Positions 19,932 to 30,639 of a DNA stretch of 64,000 bases are shown here, one piece after another. Position numbers and translations under genes: made by a program. Within the stretch, counting starts at the first letter, position 1; every line of letters starts with the position of its first letter. The notes under the pieces are model-generated. The model had not been told where the DNA came from and did not search any database. It saw only the letters and a list, made by a program, of their open reading frames with translations. Source of the DNA: Limnomonas spitsbergensis (taxonomy: Eukaryota; Chlorophyta; Chlorophyceae; Chlamydomonadales); assembly GCA_037349105.1 (NCBI GenBank), contig JAYJMM010000120.1, positions 4,220,001 through 4,284,000 of the forward strand. Reading direction: 5' to 3'.

Positions 19932-20492
19932 GTTCCTGTCACTGAGGCTCAAGATGAGGCTCAAGATGAACGATCCAGCGGCGACAACATCAGCAGAAAC
20001 ATAAACACAGAGCGGCAAGCAGCAGCCCCGGCGGCTGCACCATCATGCGGGGCTGGCAACAGCGTGGGTGCCAGCGGCACTGCGCTGCCTGCCATGCAGG
20101 ACAGCAGGGATTCCAGTTTTGTCATATCCGGCCTACCAGAGGGTGGTTTGGGGGAGGACTGTGCGGCTCAGGTATGTGAGACAGTGTGCAAGCTCATGGG
20201 CATCACTATCAATGTCAGTAGTGCCTTCCGCATGGGCAAGCCGGATCCCAACGGCAAGTTCTTGCGGAAGATCAAGTTCCGCGTGGACAATCGCAACGAG
20301 GCCGAGAGCATAGTGTACATGAGGATTCAGTTGGCAGGCAAGGGTGTCACCATCTGGGATGATATGTCCCCTGCAGAGCTGTCGGCACGGCATGAGCTCT
20401 GGCCCAAGTTCCAGTTAGCTAAGGAGATGAAGTCCAGGGCGTTTTACACACGTGCTCGGCTCTTTGTCGACGGGGTGGAGGTGGCCGCATGA
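19932..20492 (+). pseudogene. L1-type retrotransposon ORF1 fragment, unit 1
   Basis: The frame is open from 19932, after a TAG, to the TGA at 20490-20492, and its first in-frame ATG is near 20094. The product has SSFVISGLPEG, then a helix-like segment, AFRMGKPDPNGKFLRKIKF, and DDMSPAELSARHELWPKFQL. This order (VxGxPE, the RxGK segment followed by a KxKF strand, then the D-S-x-E-x-R-xxL-xP segment) is that of the RNA-binding domain found in L1-type ORF1 proteins. The lack of an upstream ATG and the absence of ORF2 nearby indicate a truncated copy; alternatively the CCTAG before 19932 is a splice acceptor and this is an exon. In unit 1 residue 134 (counted from the GTG at 20064) region reads FYTRAR; units 2 and 3 read FFTRAR. 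Confidence 0.65.
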
Positions 20493-20494
20493 GT

Positions 20495-21328
20495 TTTGAT
20501 CTCTTTTGTCAGGTTAAGGGGGAGATTTGCGGGAGATTTTACTAACAATCCTTGATGGGAAGACTGTCCCCTTGATTATCACAATTCCTTTCTCTGGTCT
20601 TCATATGTTTGTATCATTGTTTCTAGATTACTTATGCAACATTGAAATCGCTCACTTACCGAAGTTTCACACCCGGTACTCATCTCAATGATTATACAAC
20701 ACAGTTCACACTTTTTAACACTTTACTCACTTAAGTTACGCAACACATAGTGCCTCACCCATTTCACAATTTTTTAAAAAACACTTAGTCTCATTGAAGT
20801 GTCGCTCACGCATCACACAGTTTTTACACAGACTTATACAATTTCACTTAGATCTTCTTCTTTCCTTCTTAATTTTCCTAGGAGGCGTCCAACCGAACTC
20901 TTTTGCACCCACGTCATGTTCTATGGCTGGGGCTAATCTTCTGCACTATGGGGTTCATTCCCACGCCACTGCTCAGTGGTTGTGTGTTGGTTGCTTGCCC
21001 AGGGGGGTCACTGGTTTTCGCTCGCTGTCCTAGCATATTTAGTGCCTGTACCGGTTTACGGGCACAAGTCCCATTTGGCTGGAAAACATGTATTTTGAAC
21101 AAGAGACGGGATGGGTACATCCATACGGTATTCGATGAGGGGACTGGACGGGTGAAAAAACCTATTTTGACAAACGGAACGGATGTTGAGAACACAGTCG
21201 CTGGTTTAAGGGTTAAGGGTTGTGCTGCCCTGATGCCCCAGCCGTTCTCTCTGCTTGCGTGCGTTTGTCCCTGACCCCTTCACCCATCTGCTCGCCCCCC
21301 CCCCTGCCTCTGCCCCTGGCACACACCA
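20495..21328. other. No gene recognised
   Basis: A/T-rich spacer (20550-20900, with repeated CACTT and ACACAG motifs) leading into a region with short open frames only. The unit 3 break (equivalent to 21074) lies inside it. Confidence 0.45.
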
Positions 21329-21329
21329 G

Positions 21330-22138
21330 GCCTCAGCAACTGGAACGACTCGCTGCTGGTGGACTATCGCCTGGCTGGGCTGGTGGAGGCGTGGGCCGCT
21401 GGGGCCTCTTGGGTGCAGATCATGGGGGACTCGACGCTAGACGACGGCGACGTGGCGCGCCTGCTGATGCGCACAGGAGACCTCCTGAGACAGGTGCGCA
21501 CGGCGGGGAGGGGGGAGGAGGCAGGGGGCGGGGGTAGGGGCGGGGGCGGGGGCAGGGGCGGGGGCCTGTAGGGGGGCAGCAGCAGACGTATCTAAAACGG
21601 CTGCCTCTTTGGTCCCTTTTCGGGGACATCACAGGTGGCCGTAGGAATCGCATGTTATCGTTAACGGGGTGCTGCATTTGGCTGTTGTTGTCGCTGTGAC
21701 GCTGGCGTCCTCTCATGAGTTGATGGCAGACTCACTGCTGGCTCCTGATGACATCATCTTGCGGTTGTTGTCAAGATGTTTGCGCAGCCTTTCGTTAGCC
21801 TAGTTTTCAAAGGGGGGCCCCCTTCACCTCTTCTGTGCCTGATGTCCTCAGTGCTGCAAACTGTTTGTTTAGTGCCTGCATGATTCTTTCTTTTGCTCTT
21901 CCGCCCTGTCGTAAATTTTAAGCATACGATTTCCTAGGCGCAAAAACTACAAATATTGTTTATTGCTTTTTGAAAGTATTTTATTTTCTCATAATTTGAA
22001 GATGCCTCGCCCCTGTTGTCCCCTTGTTTGCAGATTTCGCGTAATGCTAACCTGCTGCCGAGCTTGAGGTCCTCCGCACAGGAGGCGCTCTTGGGCATGG
22101 ACCGCAAGCCGATCGCCGACCCTAATATATCACAATAG
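21330..22138 (+). pseudogene. Last two exons of an ISE2-like Ski2-family RNA helicase, unit 1
   Basis: An exon at 21330-21493 (acceptor ACACCAG, donor CAG|GTGCGC) codes LVEAWAAGASWVQIMGDSTL, followed by DDGDVARLLMRTGDLLRQ. After a 540-bp intron, an exon at 22034-22138 (acceptor TTTGCAG) codes ISRNANLLPSLRSSAQEALL and MDRKPIADP before the TAG. Phases agree (0). This is the extreme C-terminus of the DSHCT domain of Ski2-like DExH helicases, and the MDRxPI ending is what I know from the plastid RNA helicase ISE2. None of the helicase core lies upstream, so this is an orphan gene end carried in the repeat, not a working gene. It may have been captured when the unit formed. Confidence 0.7.
21501..21568. 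repeat. G-run cluster in the helicase intron, unit 1
   Basis: Repeated GGGGGCGGGGGCAGGGGCGG-type sequence just after the helicase exon donor, with more than six runs of four or more G. It can form G-quadruplexes on the plus strand. Copy at 47164-47231. Confidence 0.85.
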
Positions 22139-22139
22139 A

Positions 22140-23460
22140 TCGCAGTGGCCCGAATTACCGGCAAGGTGCCCCTGTACTGGAAGTTGCAGCCAGAACTAGC
22201 CACCGCATGGCTCAAGCACTGGGTGTTCGCTTGGTAGTGGGGATGGTGTGGGGATTGCGTGTGTGCCAGACATTACACCTCTTGGCCCTGCTGAACAGGC
22301 CCGGCTCCGTGGGCGCCCGATAATTAAGTCGGGGAGGGGAAAGTGAGGGTGCTAGTGATACAAAGCGATGTGGCTTGACGTTTCCCATGTGCTCTCAAAT
22401 TATTTGATTTGCCTAGGTACCTGTGATCTACCGGTGCCTTTGGCTTTTTTCGATGACGTGTAGTGTGGCGCTGTGAGGACACATCAATTGGGTTCTCGTG
22501 CAGGCTGTGCCCCTTGGGTTTTATATAAAAACATCAAGACATGTCCGCTAGCTTTCCTCTTTACCTGCACTGGCACTGCCAGTGGAAGCTGTGAAATATG
22601 GGTCCTGGGAGGTCACAAGTCAATGACGTTACACCTCTGGGCCCTGCTCAAAAAGGCTCGGCCGGGAGGTCAGGTGACAACTAGTCCTGTCCCTTGTAAA
22701 AGACTTCATCGCTGATGACCAGGAGCCCCTTTCCTTGAAGACATAGTGAACAACCACCACATCATCAACGCCCCTGGTTTTGGATGCCTGGCGTGATCTG
22801 CTGGGCCTTGTGAAGGCGGGACACCTCCTCTCAATGCAAATAATGGCAATGCTGAAACTGCCAGGCCTGCTGCTCTCATGGGCCTGAATTGACCATGCTG
22901 ACAATCACCCTATGAAGGCAGTACCTCTTGCCTCATGCAAATAATGACAAAGCGGAAGCAGCCAAGCCAGCTGTTCTCCTGGGCCTGCATTGACCAGGTC
23001 TGGGGGACCTGGCTGACAATCACATAAAGCAATGAGGCATTGACGCGGAATGACCACCTTGCCTGAAGTGACAGATCTCTGCCATCATATAATCATAATT
23101 CATGATATAATAAGGGCGCATGAGGACCTCTCCAAGGGAGATTGGGGTTACTACGTGTATGCAGGGATGCTGATCTCAAGGGTTGCCTTGGACGTTAAGA
23201 TACGAGTTTGCGTGAATAGGACATGAAGGGTGCTTTGCGTGGGCAAAACTAAATGTGCCTTGGGTGAACCTGTGCCAGTTTCCCTTCTTTATCCTTTGGT
23301 TTTGCCTCAGCAAGCCTACTGGATTCAAGACTCTTGAGAATTTCCCAGCGAACGGGCGGTGTAGGCACCATGTGCGAGTAAAGAGCATGATACATGCATG
23401 GCTCTTAGCGGAGGAGGATCTACGTTACAAATCGGAGCATGATATCAATCAGATCCGTCG
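22140..23460. other. Helicase 3' flank and unassigned sequence with a local duplication
   Basis: No gene recognised. Two adjacent diverged copies of about 108 bp (22806-22912 and 22917-23024) share ATGCAAATAATG, GGGCCTG, ATTGACCA and GCTGACAATCAC. A second short duplication shares CCCTGCTGAACAGG/CCCTGCTCAAAAAGG (22288 and 22645). Copy at 47803-49123. Confidence 0.5.
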
Positions 23461-23479
23461 GAAAAAGTGCACGTGGGGG

Positions 23480-23775
23480 ACATTGGTGTGGCGCCGGCCA
23501 CCGTGGGCCGCCCCACTGGGAATTGGCCAAACCCAGTGGGTATCCCCACCGTGGGGATACATGTCGTAGGGCTCCGTCATGGGTTGGCATCAGTGGGGTA
23601 TGTCTGATGGGATACTCCCACGGTGGGTCCAAGTGAGAGGATTCCCCCACACTGGGCTTTCGCGATGGGCCGTACCACTCATGGTCCCATATTGTGGGGA
23701 TCCCCACATGGGGGGGACCCACAGTGGGACATCAACGATAGGCTGACCCACGGTCGTCTGACTATCACGGGGATC
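23480..23775. repeat. Cluster of short palindromes, unit 1
   Basis: Many CCCCAC/GTGGGG and CCCAC/GTGGG inverted pairs within 300 bp. The best are GTATCCCCAC-C-GTGGGGATAC (23540-23560) and the perfect 16-bp TGTGGGGATCCCCACA (23693-23708). The cluster runs directly into the 63-bp minisatellite. Copy at 49143-49438. Confidence 0.8.
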
Positions 23776-25206
23776 CCCACAGAGACAGCAAAAGCTACTA
23801 AAAGCTCTATTGATGCCGCTGCCAATATAGAGGGGGGCCAGACAGAGACTGCAAAAGCTACTGAAAGCTCTATTGATGCCGCTGCCAAAAATCCGTGGGG
23901 CCAGACAGGGACAGCAAAAGCTACTGAAAGCTCTATTGATGCCCCTGCCAATAATCCGTGGGGCCAGACAGGGACAGCAAAAGCTACCGAAAGCTCTATT
24001 GATGCCGCTGCCAATATTCCGTGGAGCACAGAGACAGCAAAGCTACTGAAAGCTCTATTGATGCCCCTGCCAATAATCCGTGGGGCCAGACAGTGACAGC
24101 AAAGCTACTGAAAGCTCTATTGATGCCCCTGCCAATAATCCGTGGAGCCAGACAGGGACAGCAAAAGCTACTGCAAGCTCTATTGAAGCCGCTGCCAATA
24201 TTCCGTGGGGCCAGAAAGGGACAGCAAAAGCTACTGAAAGCTCTATTGATGCCCCTGCCAATAATCCGTGAGGCCAGACAGGGACAGCAAAAGCTACTGA
24301 AAGCTCTATTGATGCCCCTGCCAATATTCCGTGGGGCCAGACAGGGACAGCAAAAGCTACTGAAAACTCTATTGATGCCCCTGCCAATATTCCGTGGGGC
24401 CAGACAGGGACAGCAAAAGCTACTGAAAGCTCTATTGATGCCGCTGCCAGTAATCCGTGGGGCCAGACAGGAACAGCAAAAGCTACTGAAAGCTCTATTG
24501 ATGCCCCTGCCAATATTCCGTGGGGCCAGACAGGGACAGCAAAAGCTACTGAAAACGTTATTGATGCCCCTGCCAATATTCCGTGGAGACAGACAGGGAC
24601 AGCAAAAGCTACTGAAAGCTCTATTGATGCCCCTGCCAATAATCCGTGGGGCCAGACAGGGACAGCAAAAGCTACTGAAAGCTCTATTGAAGCCCCTGCC
24701 AATAATCCGTGGGGCCAGACAGGGACAGCAAAGCTACTGAAAGCTCTATTGATGCCCCTGCCAATATTCCGTGGGGCCAGACAGGGACAGCAAAGCTACT
24801 GAAACCTCTATTGAAGCCCCTGCCAATATTCCGCGGGGCCAGACAGGGACAGCAGAGCTACTGAAAGCTCTATTGATGCCCCTGCCAATAATCCGTGGGG
24901 CCAGACAGGGACAGCAAAAGCTACTGAAAGCTCTATTGAAGCCCCTGCCAATAATCCGTGGGGCCAGACAGGGACAGCAAAAGCTACTGAAAGCTCTATT
25001 GATGCCGCTGCCAATAATCCGTGGGGCCAGACAGGGACAGCAAAGCTACTGAAAGCTCTATTGATGCCGCTGCTGAAAATCCGTGGGGCCAGACAGGGAC
25101 AGCAAAAGCTACTGAAAGCTCTATTGATGCCGCTGCCAATAATCCGTGGGGCCAGACAGGGACAGCAAAGCTACTGAAAGCTCTATACCGCTGTCAAATA
25201 TCCGTG
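23776..25206. repeat. 63-bp minisatellite, unit 1 to unit 2 junction
   Basis: About 22 tandem units built on GACAGGGACAGCAAAAGCTA, then CTGAAAGCTCTATTGATGCC, then CCTGCCAATAATCCGTGGGG and CCA. Most units are 63 bp, but several lack one A (AGCAAAGCT) and so shift frame. Both strands are open over long stretches (a 21-residue TGTAKATESSIDAPANNPWG-type repeat on plus, WPHGLLAGASIELSVAFAVP on minus), a result of period and composition; the single-base losses argue against coding. The array ends in the diverged TCTATACCGCTGTCAAATAT unit with which the window also opens. Confidence 0.93.
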
Positions 25207-25217
25207 GGGCCAGACAG

Positions 25218-25570
25218 CCAGGGGGAGGAGGAAGAAGGGGGAGGAGGATGGAGAGGGAGGAGATGAGACAGTAGGACAGATGTGTAGCGGAAGAGAGGGA
25301 GATGGGATGTTTATGACGGACAAGGCGCCTTTGTGCTTTCGGTGGGAGGATGAAGGATGAGCGGAGACGGGGAGGGGGAAGGGAAGGAGGAGGAGGAAGG
25401 GGAGGGAGGAAGGGGAGACGGAGAAGATGAGACAGTAAGACAGACTGGGAGGGGGAGGAGGAAGAGGAAGAGGAAGTGGGAGGAGGAAGGGGAGAGGGAG
25501 GAGATGGAGACAGTAGGTCAGATGTGTAGGGGGAGAGGGAGGAAGGAGACATAGAGGAGAGTAGACGGTA
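25218..25570. repeat. Purine-rich tract, unit 2 copy
   Basis: Same tract as at 37-390, with one extra G near 25531. Confidence 0.85.
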
Positions 25571-26095
25571 GGACCCAGATGATGGGACGTATGATGGGAC
25601 GTACGTAACAAATGAACAAATGCGCAATCAATCAAGCAGCTGACCAGCAAAGATGAACATGTGCGCATGTTCAGCCAGCCCGTACAGCCTGCTTCATACT
25701 ACATGCCAATGGCACTAGTATGGTGCAGGCCTCGGTCCCTGCACAAAACAGATTAAGGTGGCCATGGCATGGCTGCAGTAGAGCATTATGGCCCATGGTA
25801 GTCACGGTTACGAATCACAATGAAAACGCGCATTACAACAAAGCACCCGTCCAGCCATAATGACCAGGTGCCTATGTCCAGCCTACCAGCATCGAGCATA
25901 CCTGGCATGTACCCTGGCTCGTTGACTGGCATTGCCCGCAGCAACACCATACTGTCCGGTGGCAGCACTGCCTGCTTCGTAGTTAAACATCATGGCGGCA
26001 CCCTTGAAGGGAGGCATGGCGGGTGCAGCTGCTGACCTGGTGTGTAGATAACTGCCTGGGATGAGGTCCATGGAGGCTTGAACCTGAATGCCGGC

Positions 26096-26119
26096 CATGG
26101 CATTCTATCTTGGATGGTC
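26096..26119. repeat. Left terminal inverted repeat of the unit 2 element
   Basis: 24 bp, matching the inverse of 36542-36565 at 23 positions. Confidence 0.85.
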
Positions 26120-26139
26120 ACTATTCCGGTAGTACTTCC

Positions 26140-26330
26140 GGCGCTCGGACTGCTCTAAGGCGACTCTCGGACTGCTCTAAGGCGACGCTCGGACTGCTAT
26201 AAGGCGATGTTCGGAGTGCTTGAGACTGCTTGCGACTGTCTTGCCGTACATGCGAAGCAGTCGCTGCTGGTACAAAGCGAACCAGAGACTGCTTTGCCGT
26301 ACAAGATGGGCAGTCGCAGTCGTTGTAAGC
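26140..26330. repeat. Subterminal GACTGC repeats, left end
   Basis: CGGACTGCTCTAAGGCGAC occurs twice, with a third close variant and further GACTGCTT/GCAGTCG pieces. The same motif lies near the right end at about 36430-36460. Confidence 0.75.
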
Positions 26331-26405
26331 AATCTAAATTAGTGGTAGAAAATGTATCACGCCTATATCTTCATGATTCTATATTCCTCTCGCTTGCATT
26401 GAGCC

Positions 26406-29400
26406 ATGACCTCGCGTGGCGCAGGACATTCTCGCAATGCTTCTGGATCTACCGGGCCTGTGCCCCCCTCTCCGAAAGGGAGTGATGTTAAAACAGCAGA
26501 TACCATGGCAGCACTGGATGCGGCTGCTTTTTATGTTAAGACCGCCAGGATGCCTTTTGTCCTGAAAGCCGATTGGCAAGACACGCTGTTGCGTCACTTT
26601 CGGGAACAAACGCCTCAGGAGGTGGCAAAAGCTACACGAAATCGTCCTGGGCTTATAGGCTTCGTCTCGCGGTCAGACGGAGGACTTCTGGTAATACTAT
26701 TGGTACTAGCATGATGTTGTCCTTGGAATGCTGTTCCCGGTCCGGCGCAGACTCTTCACGCAATCCGGCTATTTTCATTTTCCAACCAGGCCTACGCTTG
26801 TTCATCCTGTATCAACTCGCCCACACCACTTTGGCGATGCGAATCTGCTTCTCGTGTAACGAGGCTCGCGAACCATATCGTAGAAAAGTGGGTAAATCGT
26901 TGTCATCAGCCCCCCCATCATGCTTGCTTGCGCGGAGAGCACAATCGATTTTGCATGAATCGCAGGCATCCGCCTTTCCCTCCATCAGACCAGACGGCCG
27001 TAGTGGTTGACGTCCGCTCAACCCAGATCAGAACCCAGTAGGTAGTCACCATATATTTGTAGTCTGCACTGCATGATTCCAAGGGCAATTACTGTACCAT
27101 GCGGCTCATGGATGCGGGCATGGGGCATGCAGCAAAGAGCACATGATGTGGAAAGGCAAGGCACATTTTGCATGGGAACAAACGATTAGCCACAATGCTT
27201 TGCCTGACTACCTGAGCCTTCCTCTGATAACAGGCATGCGCAAGGAAGCAATATGAGGAGCCATGATGGTTTGGGACCAGAACAACACTATTCAGCAGCT
27301 GGTCCCTACATTCTCAGCCGGGTAAGAGAACTGCTTATCCCCGATCCTGACGATCACCGCATGGTAACACATTCAAAATGTGTGCAGGTTCTAACCAGCC
27401 GTCGCCGGCACACCTTCCCCACAGCCAAGCTCAGAGGCTTCATGGAACATGTAAGAAATACTACCATTAGTACTAGAACCCGTGTTTTATGCAGATTTGG
27501 GTGATGGCATCAGTATAATTCACTGGTTAATGTCTTAATTTGCTCTTACAGGACAGAGGATGATGAATGCGGAGGAGGTCAGGTTTCTCAGAGGATGGAC
27601 CCCAGGATTGTCATGGCGCGGCAGAATAATGCAGTGGAGGGATAGCTTGGGAGCATGTTGACTGCTAGCCATGCACTCAACAGACCGGACGGTTCTGTTG
27701 CAGGCAACGCTGGTCATCGTGCGAGCCCGTATTTCAGGTCTGTTTTTGGTTGTCTTACAAAGAATGCGCACCGGATTTGGGGGCTTGACAACTGCTTGAT
27801 TGTAATGAACAATATTCAATCATTACCGTGACTGCAGTGGGCCATACGGTCAAACTAAAGCCATGCCATGGCCTGCTAATCTGCTGCGCTGATGACTGAC
27901 CAACCTATTCTGTTTTGTGCAGAGATGGCCTGCACTATGCTGATCCCATTGGCATGAACTCTGTAGCAAGCGGTGCTGCCACCGGACATTACGGTGTCGA
28001 TGCGGGCAGTGCCAGTCCGTACGCCAAGTAAGCTTAATTTGGTAGGCTGGACATACACACAGATTCACCTTGGCTAAGCAGCTGTTGGATTGTTTACGCA
28101 CTTTTCATTTGTTACTGTTACTGTTATGGGCCATGCAGCTCTAATGCAGCCATGCCAGGGCTAATGCTTGCTGATCTGCTGCGCTGTCTGACCAACCTAT
28201 TCTGTTCTTTGCAGCGCTGGCCTGCACTATGTTGGTCCCATTGGCATGGACTCTGTAGCAGGCGCTGCTGCCACCGGACAGTACGGCGTCGCTACGGGAA
28301 GTGCCAGTCCGTTTGCTAGGTAAGCTCAATCTAATAGGCTGGACATAAGCACAAAATTGATCTTGGCTAGACAGTTGCTGGATTGATTGCGCATTTTTCA
28401 TTTGTAACTGTGACTGTTATGGGCCATTAAGCTCTACTGCAGGCACGTCTGTGCCAATGATGGCCATTCTGCTGTGCTGACTGACCCACCTTTCTGTGTT
28501 GTGCAGGGGTGGCCTGCCCCATGCTGGTAATTCCAGATTACCGGGCGCCAATGCCGGCCTTCAGCTTCCAGGCTCCCTTTCCTCCCTGGACCTCATCTCA
28601 GGCAGGTATCTACATGCCAGGTCAGCAGTTGCACCCGCCATGCCTCCCTTCGGGGGTGCCTCAACACAGTTGAACTACAAAGCAGACGGTGCTGTCACAG
28701 GACTGTATGGCGTTGCTACGGGCACTGCCAATCAGCATGCCAGTTCACATGCCAGGTAAGGTTGATGCTGGTAGGCTGGACATGCGCACATGTTCATTGT
28801 TGCGGGAAAGCTGCTTGATTATTATGCGCATATTTTTATTATTACTGTGACTGCAGTGGGCCATACAGTCAACCTAAAGCCATGCCAAGGCTAATACTTG
28901 CTGATCTGCTGCGCTGATGACTGACCAACCTAATCTGTTTTGTGCAGGGATGGCATGCAGGACCCCCCTTTGTTGCGCTGCACAGGTCGCCGGTGACAGC
29001 ACCCAGCGTAACGGCGGCAGGGGCAGCAGCAGGGCCCTCCCCTGCTGCGCTGAACAGGCCGCCGGTGACAGCACCCAGCGCAACGGCGGCAGTGCCAGCA
29101 GCAAGGCCCTCCCATGCTGCGCTGAACGGGCCGCCGGTGACAGCACCCAGCGCATCGGCAGCGGTGGAAGCAGCAAGGCCCTCCCCTGCTGCGCTGAACT
29201 GGCCGCCGGTGACAGCACCCAGCGCGACGGCGGTAGTGCCCGCAGCAGGGCCCTCCCATGCTGCGCTGTACAGGCCGCCGGTGACGGCACCCAGCGCGAC
29301 GGCGGTAGTGCCAGCAGCAGGGCCCTCCCATGCTGCGCTGAACAGGCCGCCAGTGACAGCACCCAGCGCGACGACGGTAGTGCCCGCAGCAGGGCCCTCC

Positions 29401-30635
29401 CATGTTGCGCTGAACAGGCCGCCGGTGACAGCACCCAGCGCAACGGCGGCAGTGGCAGCAGCAGGGCCCTCCCACGCTGCGCTGAACAAGCCGCCGGTGA
29501 CAGCACCCAGCGCAACGGCAGCTGTGGCAGCAGCAGTGCCCTCCCATGTTGCGCTGAACAGGCCGCCGGTGACAGCACCCAGCGCATCGGCGGCAGTGGC
29601 AGCAGCAAGGCCCTCCCATGCTGCGCTGAACAGGCCGCCGGTGACAGCACCCAGCACGACGGCGGCAGTGCCCGCAGCAGGGCCCTCCCATGCTGCGCTG
29701 TACAGGCCGCCGGTGACGGCACCCAGCGCATCGGCGGCAGTGGCAGCAGCAGGGCCCTCCCATGCTGCGCTGAACAGGCCGCCGGTGACAGCACCTAGCG
29801 CGACGGCGCAATGCCAGCAGCGGGGCCCTCCCATGCTGCGCTGAACAGGCCGCCGGTGACAGCACCCAACGCAACGGCGGCAGTGGCAGCAGCAGGGCCC
29901 TCCCACGCTGCGCTGAACAGGCCGCCGGTGACAGCACCCAGCGCAACGGCAGCTGTGGCAGCGGCAGTGCCCTCCCATGTTGCGCTGAACAGGCCGCCGG
30001 TGACAGCATCCAGCGCAACGGCGGCAGTGCCAGCAGCAAGGCCCTCCCATGCTGCGCTGAACGGGCCGCCGGTGACAGCACCCAGCGCATCGGCGGCAGT
30101 GGCACCAGCAGTGCCCTCCCATGCTGCGCTGAACAGGCCGCCGGTGACAGGACCCAGCGCAACGGCGGTTGTGCCCGCAGCAGGGCCTTCCCATGCTGCG
30201 CTGTACAGGACGCCGGTGACGGCACCCAGCGCGACGGCGGCAGTGGCAGCAGCAGGGCCCTCCCACGCTGCGCTGAACAGGCCGCCGGTGACAGTATCCA
30301 GCGCAACGGCGGCAGTGGCAACAACATTGCCCTCCTACGCTGCGCTGGACAAGCCGTTGGTGACAGCACCCAGCGCGACGGCGGCAGCGGCAGCAGCATG
30401 GTCCTCCCACGTTGCGCTGAACATGCCGCTGGTGATAGCACCCAGCGCAACTGCAGGTGTGGCAGCAGAAGGGCCCTCCCATGGGATCCCCCTCTCTGCG
30501 CTGGACTGTCTGAGTGATATGTTCATGCCGTCTGTTAGTAGGACCCGGCAAACAGCAGTTCCAGGTTCCCGGGCTGGTCGGGGCATAGTGGCTGGTAGAG
30601 GAGTGATTGGAAAGAAGTCAACCACTAAGAAGTAG
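26406..30635 (+). CDS. Multi-exon repeat-protein gene of the unit 2 element (partly damaged)
   Basis: Proposed exons are 26406-26690 (ATG; 95 codons), 26790-27037 (CSSC at its start, then further Cys and His), 27234-27321, 27388-27450, unclear exons near 27552, then modular exons 27923-28027, 28215-28319 (both 105 bp) and 28507-28755 (249 bp). All modules enter with one base and leave with two, so they join cleanly; the 105-bp ones code DGLHYADPIGMNS-like and ATGQYGV-like units. From about 28948 a 72-bp repeat (about 21 copies) follows, ending in a basic tail, GRGIVAGRGVIGKKSTTKK, and TAG at 30635. One repeat near 29808 lacks a base, and the frame of the last exon does not fit the exon before it at the best acceptor. 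The gene is therefore either damaged or uses sites I have missed. Function unknown. Confidence 0.45.
28990..30480 (+). repeat. 72-bp coding minisatellite
   Basis: About 21 copies of a 72-bp unit such as GCGCTGAACAGGCCGCCGGT, then GACAGCACCCAGCGCAACGG, then CGGCAGTGGCAGCAGCAGGG and CCCTCCCATGCT. The frame that reaches the gene's stop gives PPVTAPSATAAVAAAGPSHA and ALNR. Another plus frame gives a Cys-rich GDSTQRNGGS-type repeat, ended by CAG to TAG at about 29796, and the minus strand is open too. Confidence 0.9.
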
Positions 30636-30639
30636 TCTG

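Larger units (their letters stand above)
1..25181. repeat. Tandem segmental repeat, unit 1 (carries retroelement)
   Basis: Positions 1-25181 recur from 25182 and again from 50845 in the same orientation with only scattered single-base and repeat-length differences. Without the 9,884-bp retroelement and its 4-bp duplication, this unit is about 15.29 kb. The window opens inside the tail of a 63-bp minisatellite that elsewhere forms the right end of a unit, so another unit, or at least its right end, probably lies to the left. Differences from units 2 and 3 include A instead of C at 6574, A instead of T at 7319 and A instead of T at 20446. The near-identity points to recent duplication or gene conversion. 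Confidence 0.96.

Noticed and set aside
23623..25266. Long frames on both strands of the 63-bp minisatellite
   Set aside because: Single-base losses in several units shift the frame and no splice sites or start context support a gene.
28869..30551. 560-codon minus-strand frame across the 72-bp repeat
   Set aside because: Open only because the repeat period is a multiple of three and lacks stops; the plus-strand exons upstream favour the other strand.
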